Origin: Crocinitomix sp.
Lineage (GTDB): Bacteria; Bacteroidota; Bacteroidia; Flavobacteriales_D; Crocinitomicaceae
DNA: 64,000 bases
Assembly: GCA_013138735.1 (NCBI GenBank)
Contig: WTCE01000117.1
Span: forward strand, 38,746 to 102,745
Direction: 5' to 3'
Made by a program: the position numbers and the translations under genes
The notes under the pieces: model-generated
Database searches by the model: none
What the model saw: the letters and a program-made list of their open reading frames with translations, nothing else
Told to the model about the DNA's origin: nothing
Shown here: in pieces, positions 1-9,923 of the stretch
Layout: every line of letters starts with the position of its first letter
Numbering within the stretch: the stretch's first letter is position 1

Positions 1-74
1 AAAAAAAGGATAAATTTGTGATTGAAAATCTTTTTTATGAGAAGCTTCCAACCTATGCTTGGAATTCTGCGTAA
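1..74 (+). CDS. C-terminal tail of an upstream gene (partial)
   Basis: The window opens inside an open frame of about 23 codons that closes with TAA at 72-74. The peptide ends in LPTYAWNSA. The frame has ordinary codon use, and the stop lies 22 bases before the next gene's start, so it is plausibly the end of a co-oriented gene. The fragment is too short to assign a family, and it could be chance. Confidence 0.35.
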   Translation, partial: KKDKFVIENLFYEKLPTYAWNSA

Positions 75-96
75 ATAGGGTAACGGATATTGAATA

Positions 97-2508
97 ATGA
101 GTAAATTACTTTTGATCATAACACTCTTTTCTTCAAGCAGTTTTGCTCAAATAATTAATGAGATATGCCCGTCAAATACCGAAGTTCATGAGGACTTTTT
201 TGCAGGGTTTCTCGATTGGATTGAAATTTATAATCCAACCGATTCGCCGCTAAGTTTGGAAGGATATACCATGTCAGATGATCTATCAGATCCTGCTCAA
301 TGGAGTTTCCCTTCGATTACAATGCCTCCAGAAGGTTTTTTAACCATTACCGCTGCAGATGACCCCGTCCTTCCTCAAACGATTGGTTTTGCCTTCCCAC
401 GAAGGGGCGCAACTATTTATATGTTCTCGCCAAGTTCAGAGTTAATCGACTCTATTGCTTACCCAGGTTTAGAACCAAACCATTCTTATGGCTTAATTGA
501 TTCGCATTATTACTTTTTTGATACGCCTAGTCCTGGAGATCCCAACAACACAGAAATGGGTTTTAAAGGTTATGCAAATGCGCCAAATATAAATTTGGTT
601 TCGGGGGCTTATTCCGCTGAAACGGAAATTGTCTTCACGCCAGTTTTACCGAGTGAAACCGTATATTATTCATATAATGGAAGCAATCCTGAAGCTGCCG
701 TTCTTTACGAGAGTCCTTTCGAAATTGAGTATACAAAGAGCATTCGTGCAATTGCCAGAGCAGACTCTATGATTAATTCACCCTCGGTTTACCGTACTTA
801 TTTTGTTAATGAACACCATGATTTGCCAGTAGTGAATATTGGTGTAGATAGTTTAGACCTTTTTGATAACGAAACAGGAATTTTTATGATGGGACCGCAT
901 GCGATAGCTACCCCGCCGCATTTGGGAGCTAACTTTTGGGAAGATAAAGAAGTGCATGTCTATTACGAATATTTTGATGCTGACTTTGAGTTAGATGACG
1001 CCATGAATTGCCATATAGAAGTTTTTGGCGGAATTGGTTCGCGCTGGCGTGCCATGAAATCGATTCAATTAAGAGGAAAAAATACGTATGATAAAACTTA
1101 TTTCACCTATCAATACTTTGATGAAAAGGACATTGATAAGTTTAGAAGGTTGGTTTTAAGAAATGGAGGAAATGATTTTTGCAATTCTTGTATGAAAGAT
1201 GCCGCCTTGCACAACTACTTTATTCAGAGTGATCTCAATGTTGACTTAATGGCATATAATCCTGTAGTGGTATACATTAATGGACACTACTGGGGCATTC
1301 AAAATATGCGCGAAAAAGCAGATCGTTATTATATTCAATCCAATTATGGACTTGACTCTGATGAGGTGAATTTATTAGGCCAAGCTACGCTAGATGAAAT
1401 TGATGGTGAAGCAACAGATTTTATAGCCCTCAATGCATATGCAACAAGTAACGATTTATCTGAGGATTTACACTTTGATTGGGTGAATGATCGGTTAGAT
1501 ATTAATTCATTTGTGGATTATTTTATCATTCAACTGTATGTCAATAATAGAGATTGGCCCAATTTTAATTTAAAAGTTTGGAATGCTGAAGGGCAAGAGA
1601 AGTGGCGGTATTTATGCTATGACATGGATGTAGGATTAAAGTACAACGGGGCAAGTTTAATTGAGCAGCAGAGTCTGGCCTTTATCTTAAACAATTTGAG
1701 CGATTCAAATCCACATGTTCAAATTTTAGAAGCATTGCTGGACAATGATGAGTTTCGGCGTTATTTTATTAACCGTTATTGTGATTTGTTGAACACAATA
1801 TTTGATCCTGATGCCATTTATGGCAGTATTCTAGCACAAAAAGAAAAGCTTGAAAATGATATGGAACTGCATTATAATAAATGGTGCGGAGCAATTGCAG
1901 ATTGGCATGAACGCTTTAATGGACAAAAAGGATTTATAGCAGGAAGAGAATTGGTAATTCATGGAGAGCTTTCTCAAATATTTGAAATTCCGCAGGCTGT
2001 TGAAATGACCTTTGATGTTTATCCAACAGATGCCGCAACTATTCGGTTAAATACGCTTGAGTTGGATGACTTCCCATTTGTAGGGTCTTATTTTAATACC
2101 AATAAAATTGACCTTACCGCCGAAATAAAATTTGGTGAAATTTTTAAATACTGGGAAAACTTGCGAACCGGTGAACGCCTTGAAACACTTCAAATTGAAG
2201 TTGACCCGAATGATCAAGACCATTGGGTGGTCGTTTGTCATTCCACAGAAATATTTGAATTAAAAACGGTGCCTAACCCAAGTCATAATGAATTAACCGT
2301 CGGTTTTTCAATTATTACTGCCAGCACGGTTGAAATTAGTTTGGTTGATTTGCAAGGAAAAGTAGTTAAGTCAACCTTTTATCCTGAGAATTTTATCCGA
2401 GGAAGGCATGAATTAGTAATTGATATGACTGACTTGCTAGCTGGACAATATATTTTGTTTTTAACCACAACTTACGGAAGAGAAGCGAGTCAAATTATTA
2501 AGTTGTAA
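97..2508 (+). CDS. Secreted CotH kinase-like protein with lamin-tail domain and T9SS sorting domain
   Basis: An 803-residue exported protein. Residues 1-17 form a Sec signal peptide ending at SFA-Q. Residues about 19-150 look like a lamin-tail domain (start INEICPSN, core DWIEIYNPT). Residues about 165-235 match the chitobiase/FN3-like C-terminal module (VYYSYNGSNP). Residues about 240-640 resemble the CotH spore-coat kinase fold, with YWGIQNMREKAD and the Asp-rich CYDMDVGLKY as candidate active-site segments. The last about 75 residues are a T9SS type A sorting domain (PNPSHNEL, LAGQY, IIKL end). The protein is therefore predicted to be exported by T9SS and anchored or released at the surface. 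Kinase activity is inference. A close paralogue follows 64 bases downstream on the same strand. Confidence 0.88.
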   Translation: MSKLLLIITLFSSSSFAQIINEICPSNTEVHEDFFAGFLDWIEIYNPTDSPLSLEGYTMSDDLSDPAQWSFPSITMPPEGFLTITAADDPVLPQTIGFAFPRRGATIYMFSPSSELIDSIAYPGLEPNHSYGLIDSHYYFFDTPSPGDPNNTEMGFKGYANAPNINLVSGAYSAETEIVFTPVLPSETVYYSYNGSNPEAAVLYESPFEIEYTKSIRAIARADSMINSPSVYRTYFVNEHHDLPVVNIGVDSLDLFDNETGIFMMGPHAIATPPHLGANFWEDKEVHVYYEYFDADFELDDAMNCHIEVFGGIGSRWRAMKSIQLRGKNTYDKTYFTYQYFDEKDIDKFRRLVLRNGGNDFCNSCMKDAALHNYFIQSDLNVDLMAYNPVVVYINGHYWGIQNMREKADRYYIQSNYGLDSDEVNLLGQATLDEIDGEATDFIALNAYATSNDLSEDLHFDWVNDRLDINSFVDYFIIQLYVNNRDWPNFNLKVWNAEGQEKWRYLCYDMDVGLKYNGASLIEQQSLAFILNNLSDSNPHVQILEALLDNDEFRRYFINRYCDLLNTIFDPDAIYGSILAQKEKLENDMELHYNKWCGAIADWHERFNGQKGFIAGRELVIHGELSQIFEIPQAVEMTFDVYPTDAATIRLNTLELDDFPFVGSYFNTNKIDLTAEIKFGEIFKYWENLRTGERLETLQIEVDPNDQDHWVVVCHSTEIFELKTVPNPSHNELTVGFSIITASTVEISLVDLQGKVVKSTFYPENFIRGRHELVIDMTDLLAGQYILFLTTTYGREASQIIKL

Positions 2509-2572
2509 CTTAGGTTTACAATTTATAGCACAAAGTTTCGTTAAGCATACGACAAATTGAAAGCAAAGCCCA

Positions 2573-4990
2573 ATGAACCGCATTAGTGCACTTATTATAC
2601 TCCTCATCTCTGCGACTAGTTATAGTCAAGTTCTTAATGAGATATGCCCTTCAAATGTGGATAATTTTGAGAATGAGGATGAGGGATTTACGGATTGGAT
2701 AGAGCTTTGGAACAATACAGGGTCTGAGTTATCCCTAGACGACTTTTATATCACTAACGATAGAGCCGATCCTACAAAATGGCAAATTGAATCAGATGAA
2801 GAGTTGGATGCTGGCGACAATATTGTGCTGTCTGCAAAAGAATTTCCAGAACTGACAGAAACCATCCCTTTTTCATTTAAAAGAGGAGGAGGTCATGTTT
2901 ATCTCACCAATTCGGACGAAGAAATAATAGATTCGATCATTTATCCTGAATTGCAACCGAACGATTCTTATGGAAGGTACGCTACAAAGTGGTTCTATTT
3001 TGACACACCAACGCCTGAATCAGATAACACAGATGAAATCGGTTATAAAGGCTATGCCAGTCAACCGCAATTTAATCGTGTTGCAGGAAAATACAATAAA
3101 GGCACAAATATTACATTAAATACAACAGCTGATAGTGAGTTTATATATTATTCATTTAATGGAACGAATCCACTTGATGGAAATTTATACACGGGACCTA
3201 TTGTTTTGCAAAAAACGAGCAGTATTAGAGCGGTTTCAATTGGCGATTCTTTAATTGCTTCGCCGGCGGCCTTTAGTACTTATTTTGTTGATATTGAACA
3301 TCAATTACCAATTGTCAATCTTAATTTAGATAGTTTAGAATTGCTTGACGAATTAATAGGGATTTATGTTTTAGGACCAGATGCCGAAGAAGAATATCCG
3401 TATTTCGGCGCTAATTTTTGGAAAGACATTGAAATCCATGCCTATTACGAATATTTTGACACTGAAATGGTGATGCATGAAGCATTAGATTGCGGTGTAA
3501 AGATTCATGGTGGCACCGTTTCATCAACGCGCCCAATGAAATCGCTTCGCCTTGTTGCGCATGACCGTTATGAAAAGGAATCCTTCACCTATCCTTATTT
3601 TGATAATAAGGCCGTGAGTGATTTTAAGCGTTTATTGCTGCGTAATTCTGGGAGTGATTTTAATCAATCACATTTGAAGGATGGGGTGTTGCATAAATTT
3701 GTGTTGGATCATAAATTAAATGTGGACGCGCAAGGCTATCAACCTGTGATAGTATATATCAATGGTCTTTATTGGGGGATTCATAATATGCGCGAAAAAT
3801 TGGATAAATATTACCCTACAAGTAATTATGGCGTTCACCCTGAAACGGTTAATTTGCTTGAAGAAGAAGAGTTAATTGTGATTGCCGGAGATTCTGCAGA
3901 ATTTGTTGAATTAAGAGATTTTGTTGTGGACAATGACATGACGGATGAATCCAACTTTGATTGGGTAAAAGCGCGGTTAGATGTCAATTCAATGGTTGAT
4001 TATTTTATCATGGAACTTTATGTCAATAACCGAGATTGGCCTTATAATAATCTCAAATTATGGAATTCACCTTCACATCCGCAATGGCGTTATTTTTATT
4101 CTGATTTGGATGCAGGGGTTAAATATTACGGTCCCGATTTAATTGATTTTAACAGTTTGCAATATATTCTAGGACCCTATGGAGATGGAAATGTCCATGT
4201 AATCATATTTAAAAAAATATTGGAAAATCCAGAATTCCAGCGCTATTTCATCAATCGTTACGCAGATTTAATGAATACAATTTTAGAAGCAGATTACATC
4301 ATCAATTACATCTATAAAGCCAAAGAAAAATTGGATCCTGAAATGCAACGGCATTTTTATAAATGGTATGGTCTTTACGACGAGTGGAATGAAAATTTCC
4401 ATGATTATGACAAGTTTTTTAATGAGCGGGTTGCCATTGTTCAAAACGAATTATCACTTGTGTTTGAAAAGGAACCTGCATTGGATGTATTTGTTGGCAT
4501 GTATCCTTCAAGCGCTGGCATAGTTGAATTAAATACGATAGAATTGGACAGTTTTCCTTTTATTGGCAAATATTATCCCGCAAATAAAATTGACTTAACC
4601 GCAGTCGCAAATGTAGGGGAAACGTTCGTCCATTGGGAGAATTTAAGAACCGGACAAATCATTAAAAATGAACATATCCAAGTTGATCCAACTCTTGGCG
4701 ATAGTTTAATTGCCATATTCGAGTCCAATGAATCACCGTTTGATTTGGCATTTTATCCAAATCCCCTTGTTACACATGGCCAACTGACCTTCTCTGTGCA
4801 AGAATCGGATGAAGTTAAAATCCAATTATTCAATTTACAAGGAGCATTTATTGCTGAATTAGCTTATCAATATTTAGCCAAAGGCAGCTACTCCCGTTTG
4901 TTTCGCTTTGAGCAATTGAAGGCAGGTACTTATTTCATAAGAGTCATTACGCCTGTTGGAACAGAGTCCATCCAGTTTATTAAAGTCTAG
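2573..4990 (+). CDS. Secreted CotH kinase-like/lamin-tail protein, paralogue of the preceding gene
   Basis: An 805-residue tandem paralogue of the upstream gene with the same domain order. It has a signal peptide (1-18, ending TSYS-Q), a lamin-tail domain beginning VLNEICPSN, a chitobiase-like module (FIYYSFNGTNP), a CotH-like core with LYWGIHNMREKLD and FYSDLDAGVKYYG, and a T9SS type A domain beginning FYPNPL and ending FIKV. Long stretches align without gaps, but identity looks only moderate, so the duplication is not recent. Both genes are co-directional and probably co-transcribed. The Cys-containing patch near NDFCNSCMKD of the first copy is NSG-SDFNQSHLKD here. Function is unknown beyond likely surface localisation. 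Confidence 0.88.
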   Translation: MNRISALIILLISATSYSQVLNEICPSNVDNFENEDEGFTDWIELWNNTGSELSLDDFYITNDRADPTKWQIESDEELDAGDNIVLSAKEFPELTETIPFSFKRGGGHVYLTNSDEEIIDSIIYPELQPNDSYGRYATKWFYFDTPTPESDNTDEIGYKGYASQPQFNRVAGKYNKGTNITLNTTADSEFIYYSFNGTNPLDGNLYTGPIVLQKTSSIRAVSIGDSLIASPAAFSTYFVDIEHQLPIVNLNLDSLELLDELIGIYVLGPDAEEEYPYFGANFWKDIEIHAYYEYFDTEMVMHEALDCGVKIHGGTVSSTRPMKSLRLVAHDRYEKESFTYPYFDNKAVSDFKRLLLRNSGSDFNQSHLKDGVLHKFVLDHKLNVDAQGYQPVIVYINGLYWGIHNMREKLDKYYPTSNYGVHPETVNLLEEEELIVIAGDSAEFVELRDFVVDNDMTDESNFDWVKARLDVNSMVDYFIMELYVNNRDWPYNNLKLWNSPSHPQWRYFYSDLDAGVKYYGPDLIDFNSLQYILGPYGDGNVHVIIFKKILENPEFQRYFINRYADLMNTILEADYIINYIYKAKEKLDPEMQRHFYKWYGLYDEWNENFHDYDKFFNERVAIVQNELSLVFEKEPALDVFVGMYPSSAGIVELNTIELDSFPFIGKYYPANKIDLTAVANVGETFVHWENLRTGQIIKNEHIQVDPTLGDSLIAIFESNESPFDLAFYPNPLVTHGQLTFSVQESDEVKIQLFNLQGAFIAELAYQYLAKGSYSRLFRFEQLKAGTYFIRVITPVGTESIQFIKV

Positions 4991-5322
4991 CCTTGTTCTG
5001 TTTGCTTTCGCGCGGCCTGCTCCGGTGGCCACAATCATTTAGCATAGTAAAACGGTACGCTTCAAGAACACTGAGGCTCTCGAAGTGCTTTTGAATTTTA
5101 ACCAACGGCTTCTTTTTTGTACTAGCGCTGTGCAGGATTTGTAATCCTGCACCAACTAAACTTCGCTGGTTCCGAAAGCTTTCGGGTGTAATCCTGCGAC
5201 TGCACGATTAACTCGGTAAAGACCAAATACTAATTAAAATCAATAAAATGCCTACCTTTTATTTTTTACTGTCCGTGCACGGAAAAACCCCAAACTTGAA
5301 ATGCCGAACGCGACATTCAATC
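4991..5322. other. Intergenic stretch with REP-like palindromes
   Basis: No convincing coding frame. The segment lies between convergent genes and holds a perfect 10-bp inverted repeat (listed separately), a second partial copy of the same arm (TGTAATCCTGC near 5188), the palindrome CGAAAGCTTTCG, and a stretch around 5063-5095 resembling the noise repeats seen in Bacteroidota intergenic DNA. It looks like decayed dispersed repeat sequence. Confidence 0.5.
5130..5152. repeat. REP-like perfect inverted repeat
   Basis: Arms GTGCAGGATT and AATCCTGCAC pair perfectly over 10 bp around a 3-base loop (TGT). A further TGTAATCCTGC occurs about 35 bases downstream, with a GCAC following, so two half-related copies sit together. 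Short palindromes of this composition are typical of REP-type dispersed repeats, though no RAYT transposase is visible in the window. With no T-tract beside it, it is not a typical terminator. Confidence 0.6.
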
Positions 5323-5357
5323 AAAAAAAATCCCCTGTACAAAAAGCACAGAGGATT
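5323..5357 (-). terminator. Intrinsic terminator for the 5382-6113 gene
   Basis: On the minus strand a 10-bp stem (AATCCTCTGT with ACAGGGGATT, one G-U pair) closes a 9-base loop and runs directly into a run of eight T. It lies 25 bases past the stop of the minus-strand gene, which is the classic position. Confidence 0.8.
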
Positions 5358-5381
5358 AAAATTTAGTTTTCTTATTAGGGA

Positions 5382-6113
5382 TTAGCCATTCACAATGTCG
5401 TCGTATTCCGCCATGAATGCTTCATCATCTTCGAACCATTGTTTCACTTTATTCAATATTTTTTTTGATATATCCGGTTGTCTCGCTTGTTTAAAATAAC
5501 GGGCATATTCAATTATACCTATTCTTAGCATATTCATATCAACCTCTCTCCAATCTTCAACGCTTTCAACAGCATCTAATCTTGCTTGTGCTTCTTTAGC
5601 TGTAATTTTGGCACTTCCTTTATCTTTAATTTGGAATTGACATGCAGCTAATAAAAAATGTGAACCTACATCTGCAGGGTCAAGTCTTTGTAATTTCATT
5701 ACAGTACCTCTTAATCGGCTATAATCCTGTACATCAACCATGTTTGTGATTTCTTCAACAACAGACTCCTTAATTTCTGTATAGTATTTTAAATTATCAG
5801 CATACATTGAGCCATCTTTATCCTTTTTTAAACCTTTACCAGCCATACCAATGGCTTGATTGTAAGCTTTTGGATAATCTTCATCATAAATATCGTCTTT
5901 TGACATTTCAAAATATCCCATTGAGCAATACAAATAAGGTAAAGCATCTCTTTTAGTCTTATCGTTACCAATATACTTTTCAGCTTTGGAAACCAATTTT
6001 TCATAATCGCCATCTGCAAAATAGATTAATAAATCATCATAATTTGGCGGTTGAGCAGATGCTTGAAAGGCGCAGCCAATTGTAAATATGAATAAGAAGA
6101 ATAAATTTTTCAT
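5382..6113 (-). CDS. Secreted tetratricopeptide-like hypothetical protein
   Basis: A 243-residue protein with a clear signal peptide (MKNLFFLFIFTIGCAFQASA-Q). The mature part is Lys/Asp/Tyr-rich and helical, with repeated patterns such as YADNLKYYTEI and LLAACQFQIKDKGSAKITAKEA that resemble degenerate TPR helices, so a periplasmic TPR-like fold is likely. I do not recognise a named family. It is monocistronic: a terminator lies just downstream, and 80 bases separate it from the mutase stop upstream on the same strand. Confidence 0.75.
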   Translation of the reverse strand: MKNLFFLFIFTIGCAFQASAQPPNYDDLLIYFADGDYEKLVSKAEKYIGNDKTKRDALPYLYCSMGYFEMSKDDIYDEDYPKAYNQAIGMAGKGLKKDKDGSMYADNLKYYTEIKESVVEEITNMVDVQDYSRLRGTVMKLQRLDPADVGSHFLLAACQFQIKDKGSAKITAKEAQARLDAVESVEDWREVDMNMLRIGIIEYARYFKQARQPDISKKILNKVKQWFEDDEAFMAEYDDIVNG

Positions 6114-6193
6114 TGTATTTCGTTTTTTCTATTTAACTCAAATAAGGTGCCAAAAGTTACACAATAATAGGCATTAACTAAAATTTAACAAGT

Positions 6194-8326
6194 TCAATCC
6201 TTGTGAAATTTAAGTAAAATATCAAGTATATCAATCGCTGCAGTCGCTATTTTCGTCCCAGGTCCAAAAATTCCCATCACACCGTGCTCATATAAAAAGT
6301 CATAATCTTGCGCCGGGATTACTCCACCTACAACAACCATAATATCATTTCTGCCTTGTTTTTCCAATTCAGCAATTACTTGCGGAATTAAGGTTTTATG
6401 ACCTGCCGCCAAAGAGCTTACACCCAATATGTGAACATCATTCTCTATCGCCTGCATAACAGCCTCTTCTGGTGTTTGAAAAAGTGGCCCAATATCTACA
6501 TCAAAGCCAATGTCTGCAAATGAGGTTGAAATAACCTTGGCGCCTCTATCATGTCCGTCCTGACCCATTTTAGCCACCATAATACGCGGACGACGACCTT
6601 CATATTCACTATACTCATCTGCCAATTTTTTGGCTTTTATAAAATCATTATCATCCATAGCTTCTGCTGAATATACGCCAGATATAGAGCGAATGGTTGC
6701 CTGATAGCGACCAAAAACTTCCTCCATGGCGTCTGAAATTTCTCCTAACGAGGCTCTATGACGGGCACATGTTACTGCCAAGTCTAATAAATTGGAATCA
6801 GATTTAGCACCAGCCGTTAAAGCCTTTAATGCATTTTGTACGGCAGTCTCGTCACGATTGGCCTTCATTGTATTGAGGCGTTCAATTTGAGATAAACGAA
6901 CTTGTGTATTGTCAATTTCACGGATATCAATTGGTTCTTCCTCATCTAATTGATAACGGTTCACTCCAACAATAATGTCTTTATTTGAATCTATTCGCGC
7001 TTGCTTTCGAGCTGCGGCTTCTTCAATTCTGATTTTTGGAATGCCTGCTTCAATAGCTTTCGCCATTCCGCCTAAACCTTCAATTTCAGTAATATGTTCC
7101 CAGGCTTTTTCAACTATTTCTGCAGTTAACTTTTCTACATAGTATGAACCTGCCCAAGGATCAATAATTTTCGTGATTCCTGTTTCTTCTTGTAAATATA
7201 TTTGCGTATTTCGCGCTATTCGTGCCGAAAAATCGGTAGGCAATGCAATGGCCTCATCTAATGCGTTTGTATGCAAAGACTGTGTTCCACCAAGTGCGGC
7301 AGCCATAGCCTCAATGCATGTGCGTGCAATATTATTATAAGGATCTTGTTCGGTTAAACTCCACCCAGAAGTTTGGCAATGTGTTCTTAAAGCCAATGAT
7401 TTTGTGTTTTCAGGTGAGAATTCGTTCACCATTTTGGCCCAAATCATTCGTCCAGCGCGCATTTTTGCGATTTCCATAAAATGGTTCATGCCAACAGCCC
7501 AAAAGAAAGAAAGACGCGGAGCAAAACTATCAATGTCCATTCCAGAAGCAATGCCTGCTTTTATGTATTCTAATCCGTCAGCCAAAGTATAAGCCAATTC
7601 CAAATCTGCTGTCGCACCTGCTTCTTGCATGTGATATCCAGAAATTGAGATAGAATTAAATTTAGGCATATGCTGTGACGTATACTTAAAAATATCAGCA
7701 ATAATTCGCATTGAATGTCCTGGAGGATAGATATAAGTATTCCGTACCATGAACTCTTTCAAAATGTCATTTTGAATTGTGCCTGCCAATTGTTCGGGCG
7801 ATACACCTTGTTCCTCTGCGGCAACAATATAAAAGGCCAAAATAGGAATCACGGCGCCGTTCATAGTCATTGAAACCGACATTTTATCCAACGGAATTTG
7901 ATCGAAAAGGATTTTCATATCCTCTATAGAATCAATCGCAACTCCAGCTTTTCCTACATCTCCTTCAACTCTTTTGTGGTCTGAATCATATCCTCTATGG
8001 GTTGCTAAATCAAAAGCTACCGATAGTCCTTTTTGCCCTGCAGCTAAATTTTTACGATAAAATTCATTTGATTTTTCAGCTGTTGAAAAACCTGCATACT
8101 GGCGGACCGTCCAAGGGCGCATGGTATACATAGTTGAATATGGTCCACGTAAATTTGGCGCAATACCTGACACAAAATCGACGTGTTTTAGTCCATCAAT
8201 ATCGGCTTTGGTATAATGGTTTTGAATTCCAATTTTTTCGGCTGTTTTAAATATTTCCTTTTTATCAGCTTTACTTGTCGCATTTTGAAACTCAGGTTTG
8301 ATATGATCAAATTTTACTCTATTCAT
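6194..8326 (-). CDS. mutB: Methylmalonyl-CoA mutase large subunit
   Basis: The 710-residue catalytic subunit interconverts methylmalonyl-CoA and succinyl-CoA using adenosylcobalamin. The N-terminal half is the substrate-binding TIM barrel, with the diagnostic [14 protein letters not shown] near residues 67-80 and [13 protein letters not shown] further on. The C-terminal 125 residues are the B12-binding domain, with the base-off motif DGHDRG (His592 is the expected lower axial cobalt ligand) followed by GVSSLAAGH and the GGVIP loop. Length and domain order match the family. It starts 7 bases after the small-subunit stop, so the two are co-translated as a heterodimer. In Bacteroidota this enzyme serves propionate/branched-chain catabolism or succinate-propionate conversion. 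Confidence 0.97.
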   Translation of the reverse strand: MNRVKFDHIKPEFQNATSKADKKEIFKTAEKIGIQNHYTKADIDGLKHVDFVSGIAPNLRGPYSTMYTMRPWTVRQYAGFSTAEKSNEFYRKNLAAGQKGLSVAFDLATHRGYDSDHKRVEGDVGKAGVAIDSIEDMKILFDQIPLDKMSVSMTMNGAVIPILAFYIVAAEEQGVSPEQLAGTIQNDILKEFMVRNTYIYPPGHSMRIIADIFKYTSQHMPKFNSISISGYHMQEAGATADLELAYTLADGLEYIKAGIASGMDIDSFAPRLSFFWAVGMNHFMEIAKMRAGRMIWAKMVNEFSPENTKSLALRTHCQTSGWSLTEQDPYNNIARTCIEAMAAALGGTQSLHTNALDEAIALPTDFSARIARNTQIYLQEETGITKIIDPWAGSYYVEKLTAEIVEKAWEHITEIEGLGGMAKAIEAGIPKIRIEEAAARKQARIDSNKDIIVGVNRYQLDEEEPIDIREIDNTQVRLSQIERLNTMKANRDETAVQNALKALTAGAKSDSNLLDLAVTCARHRASLGEISDAMEEVFGRYQATIRSISGVYSAEAMDDNDFIKAKKLADEYSEYEGRRPRIMVAKMGQDGHDRGAKVISTSFADIGFDVDIGPLFQTPEEAVMQAIENDVHILGVSSLAAGHKTLIPQVIAELEKQGRNDIMVVVGGVIPAQDYDFLYEHGVMGIFGPGTKIATAAIDILDILLKFHKD

Positions 8327-8333
8327 GTCTGCT

Positions 8334-9659
8334 TCAATTATTAGGGAAATGATTTTCTAGGTAAAAAGGTCGAAGCGCTTTAAATTCTCCGTTTTCTACA
8401 GTGTTATCGGCCGAAACATTAATCCAAGTCTCAGTACCGTTAGGATGTTTGTTGACACCTAAAAAGGTGCGCTTATTGTCAACTAAATCTGCAATCAATT
8501 GTTTTTGATTTTCTAAAATTTTGGACTGAATCGCATTGTTTTTGACAGAAGCAATAAGCCCACCGTTCGCTTCAATCTCTTGAAATAATGCCCAGCTTTT
8601 TGTCAATAATTGTTCACTTAAAGCCTCAATTGTATAGGAGCCGCCGCTAGGGTCAACTACTTTATCTAGATAAGCTTCTTCTTTTAAAACCAATTGAATG
8701 TTTTTTGCAATTCTTTCAAATCGGGCTACTTCCTCAGAAGTTCCATGTTTGCCATAAGTAACGGTCAAAACATCACATCCGCCAATAACTGCTGACATGG
8801 CTTGTGTCGTTTCTCTTAAGGGATTATTGTTCTTGTCATTTTGAGCCAAATGGCGCAAATTGGTTTTCGCATAGATTACTGGATTAGTAATCTTGTATGA
8901 AGGATCGTACGCCTTAAATACAAGCTGAATTAAATCCTTTATGACTCTAAACTTCGCAATGTTTACAAAGTAATTTTCATTCACACTTAGTTCTACAACC
9001 AGTTTGTCATTAATTTCAGTTAATGCACATCCTTGTTCATGCAAAAATTGAACATATTCATTGATATGTGCCAATGTAAAGGCCAATTCTTGCAAAGTTG
9101 ATGCCCCGGCCATGCCATATTGAGCACCAGAAATCCAAATGGATTTATTGTTAGCGTGTTTTTGATATACCGCTAAAAAATCTGCCAATTCAAATTGCGA
9201 TTTACCTAATTCAAGGTTCTTTGCAATCACATCAAAGTTCACAACGCTATTCAATGGAATGGCTGAATTTAATGCTGCTTCTTTATCAGTAAATGTGATG
9301 TCGCTCGCAATATGTTCGAATGCTACGCCGCTTGTTAATTGATCAAAACTTGTTGTTTTGTCTACTTTCAAACCAATTGCATCAACCCCTTCATTCAAGG
9401 CATTCAACAGGTTAGCGTTATCTGTAAATTCTTGTCGAATTTTCCACGAATTATCAGGCTTGGTCAAATTTCGGCTCAATCCATTTTCAGGTTTGTCCAC
9501 AAGATTATCACCATGATGATAGGCTACAATTTCTAAGTCTGGCTCTGGCTTAGAGGTTAAAACAGCTAAAGGTTTTCCTTTTAAGTCTGTTTCAATTTTT
9601 TCCATCCATTCGGCATAGCTTGTGGATGAGAAATCCTTAAAGATCTCGTTTATATTCAT
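8334..9659 (-). CDS. mutA: Methylmalonyl-CoA mutase small subunit (short form without B12 domain)
   Basis: Non-catalytic partner of the large subunit. I chose the start at the second Met ([10 protein letters not shown]), which gives 441 residues; a five-residue longer form begins at 9674. The TIM-barrel half is recognisable ([29 protein letters not shown], and a C-terminal [10 protein letters not shown]). Small subunits of Propionibacterium type exceed 600 residues and keep a degenerate cobalamin domain. Here the protein stops after the barrel and linker, a short form I recall from flavobacteria. It heads the two-gene operon, and a TAAATTTG -7 element lies 54 bases upstream of the start. Confidence 0.92.
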   Translation of the reverse strand: MNINEIFKDFSSTSYAEWMEKIETDLKGKPLAVLTSKPEPDLEIVAYHHGDNLVDKPENGLSRNLTKPDNSWKIRQEFTDNANLLNALNEGVDAIGLKVDKTTSFDQLTSGVAFEHIASDITFTDKEAALNSAIPLNSVVNFDVIAKNLELGKSQFELADFLAVYQKHANNKSIWISGAQYGMAGASTLQELAFTLAHINEYVQFLHEQGCALTEINDKLVVELSVNENYFVNIAKFRVIKDLIQLVFKAYDPSYKITNPVIYAKTNLRHLAQNDKNNNPLRETTQAMSAVIGGCDVLTVTYGKHGTSEEVARFERIAKNIQLVLKEEAYLDKVVDPSGGSYTIEALSEQLLTKSWALFQEIEANGGLIASVKNNAIQSKILENQKQLIADLVDNKRTFLGVNKHPNGTETWINVSADNTVENGEFKALRPFYLENHFPNN

Positions 9660-9712
9660 AAAATTGCATTTCAATTATTGAAAAAGCGTGGGGATACGTT
9701 TCGTTCCCTTGT

Positions 9713-9720
9713 CAAATTTA
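9713..9720 (-). promoter_or_regulatory. -7 promoter element of the mutAB operon
   Basis: TAAATTTG on the minus strand matches the Bacteroidota -7 consensus TAnnTTTG. No good TTG lies about 20 bases upstream, so the -33 part is weak. The predicted 5' leader is about 45 bases, too short for a cobalamin riboswitch. Confidence 0.45.
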
Positions 9721-9743
9721 ACAGTTTTGAATGATTTAATGGC

Positions 9744-9923
9744 TTAGTTTAAATAATCCATTATAATCTTAAAAACGATCCCTAGGATCCCGCAGGAAGC
9801 AATAAAACCAGAAACAAAATACTGTTTAAAGGAATAGCCTTTTTTTTGAACCATCCAACCAGACAGTAATCCTACAACTAAAGAAATTGAAACAACGTAT
9901 ATTATGGCTTCTAATCCACTCAT
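9744..9923 (-). CDS. Small membrane protein coupled to mazG (59 aa)
   Basis: A 59-codon frame beginning MSGLEAIIYVVSI and ending IIMDYLN. Its ATG overlaps the mazG stop as ATGA (9920-9923), a typical translational-coupling arrangement. Two hydrophobic segments (about residues 6-24 and 36-53) flank a basic loop (MVQKKGYSFKQ), predicting a two-TM hairpin. The open frame fills most of the 245-base gap between mazG and mutA and has normal codon use, which supports a real gene. The family is not recognised. Confidence 0.65.
   Translation of the reverse strand: MSGLEAIIYVVSISLVVGLLSGWMVQKKGYSFKQYFVSGFIASCGILGIVFKIIMDYLN

Noticed and set aside
9660..9743. Possible cobalamin riboswitch in the leader of mutAB.
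   Set aside because: The gap is only about 84 bases and the predicted leader about 45, with no B12-box-like sequence; too short for such an aptamer.
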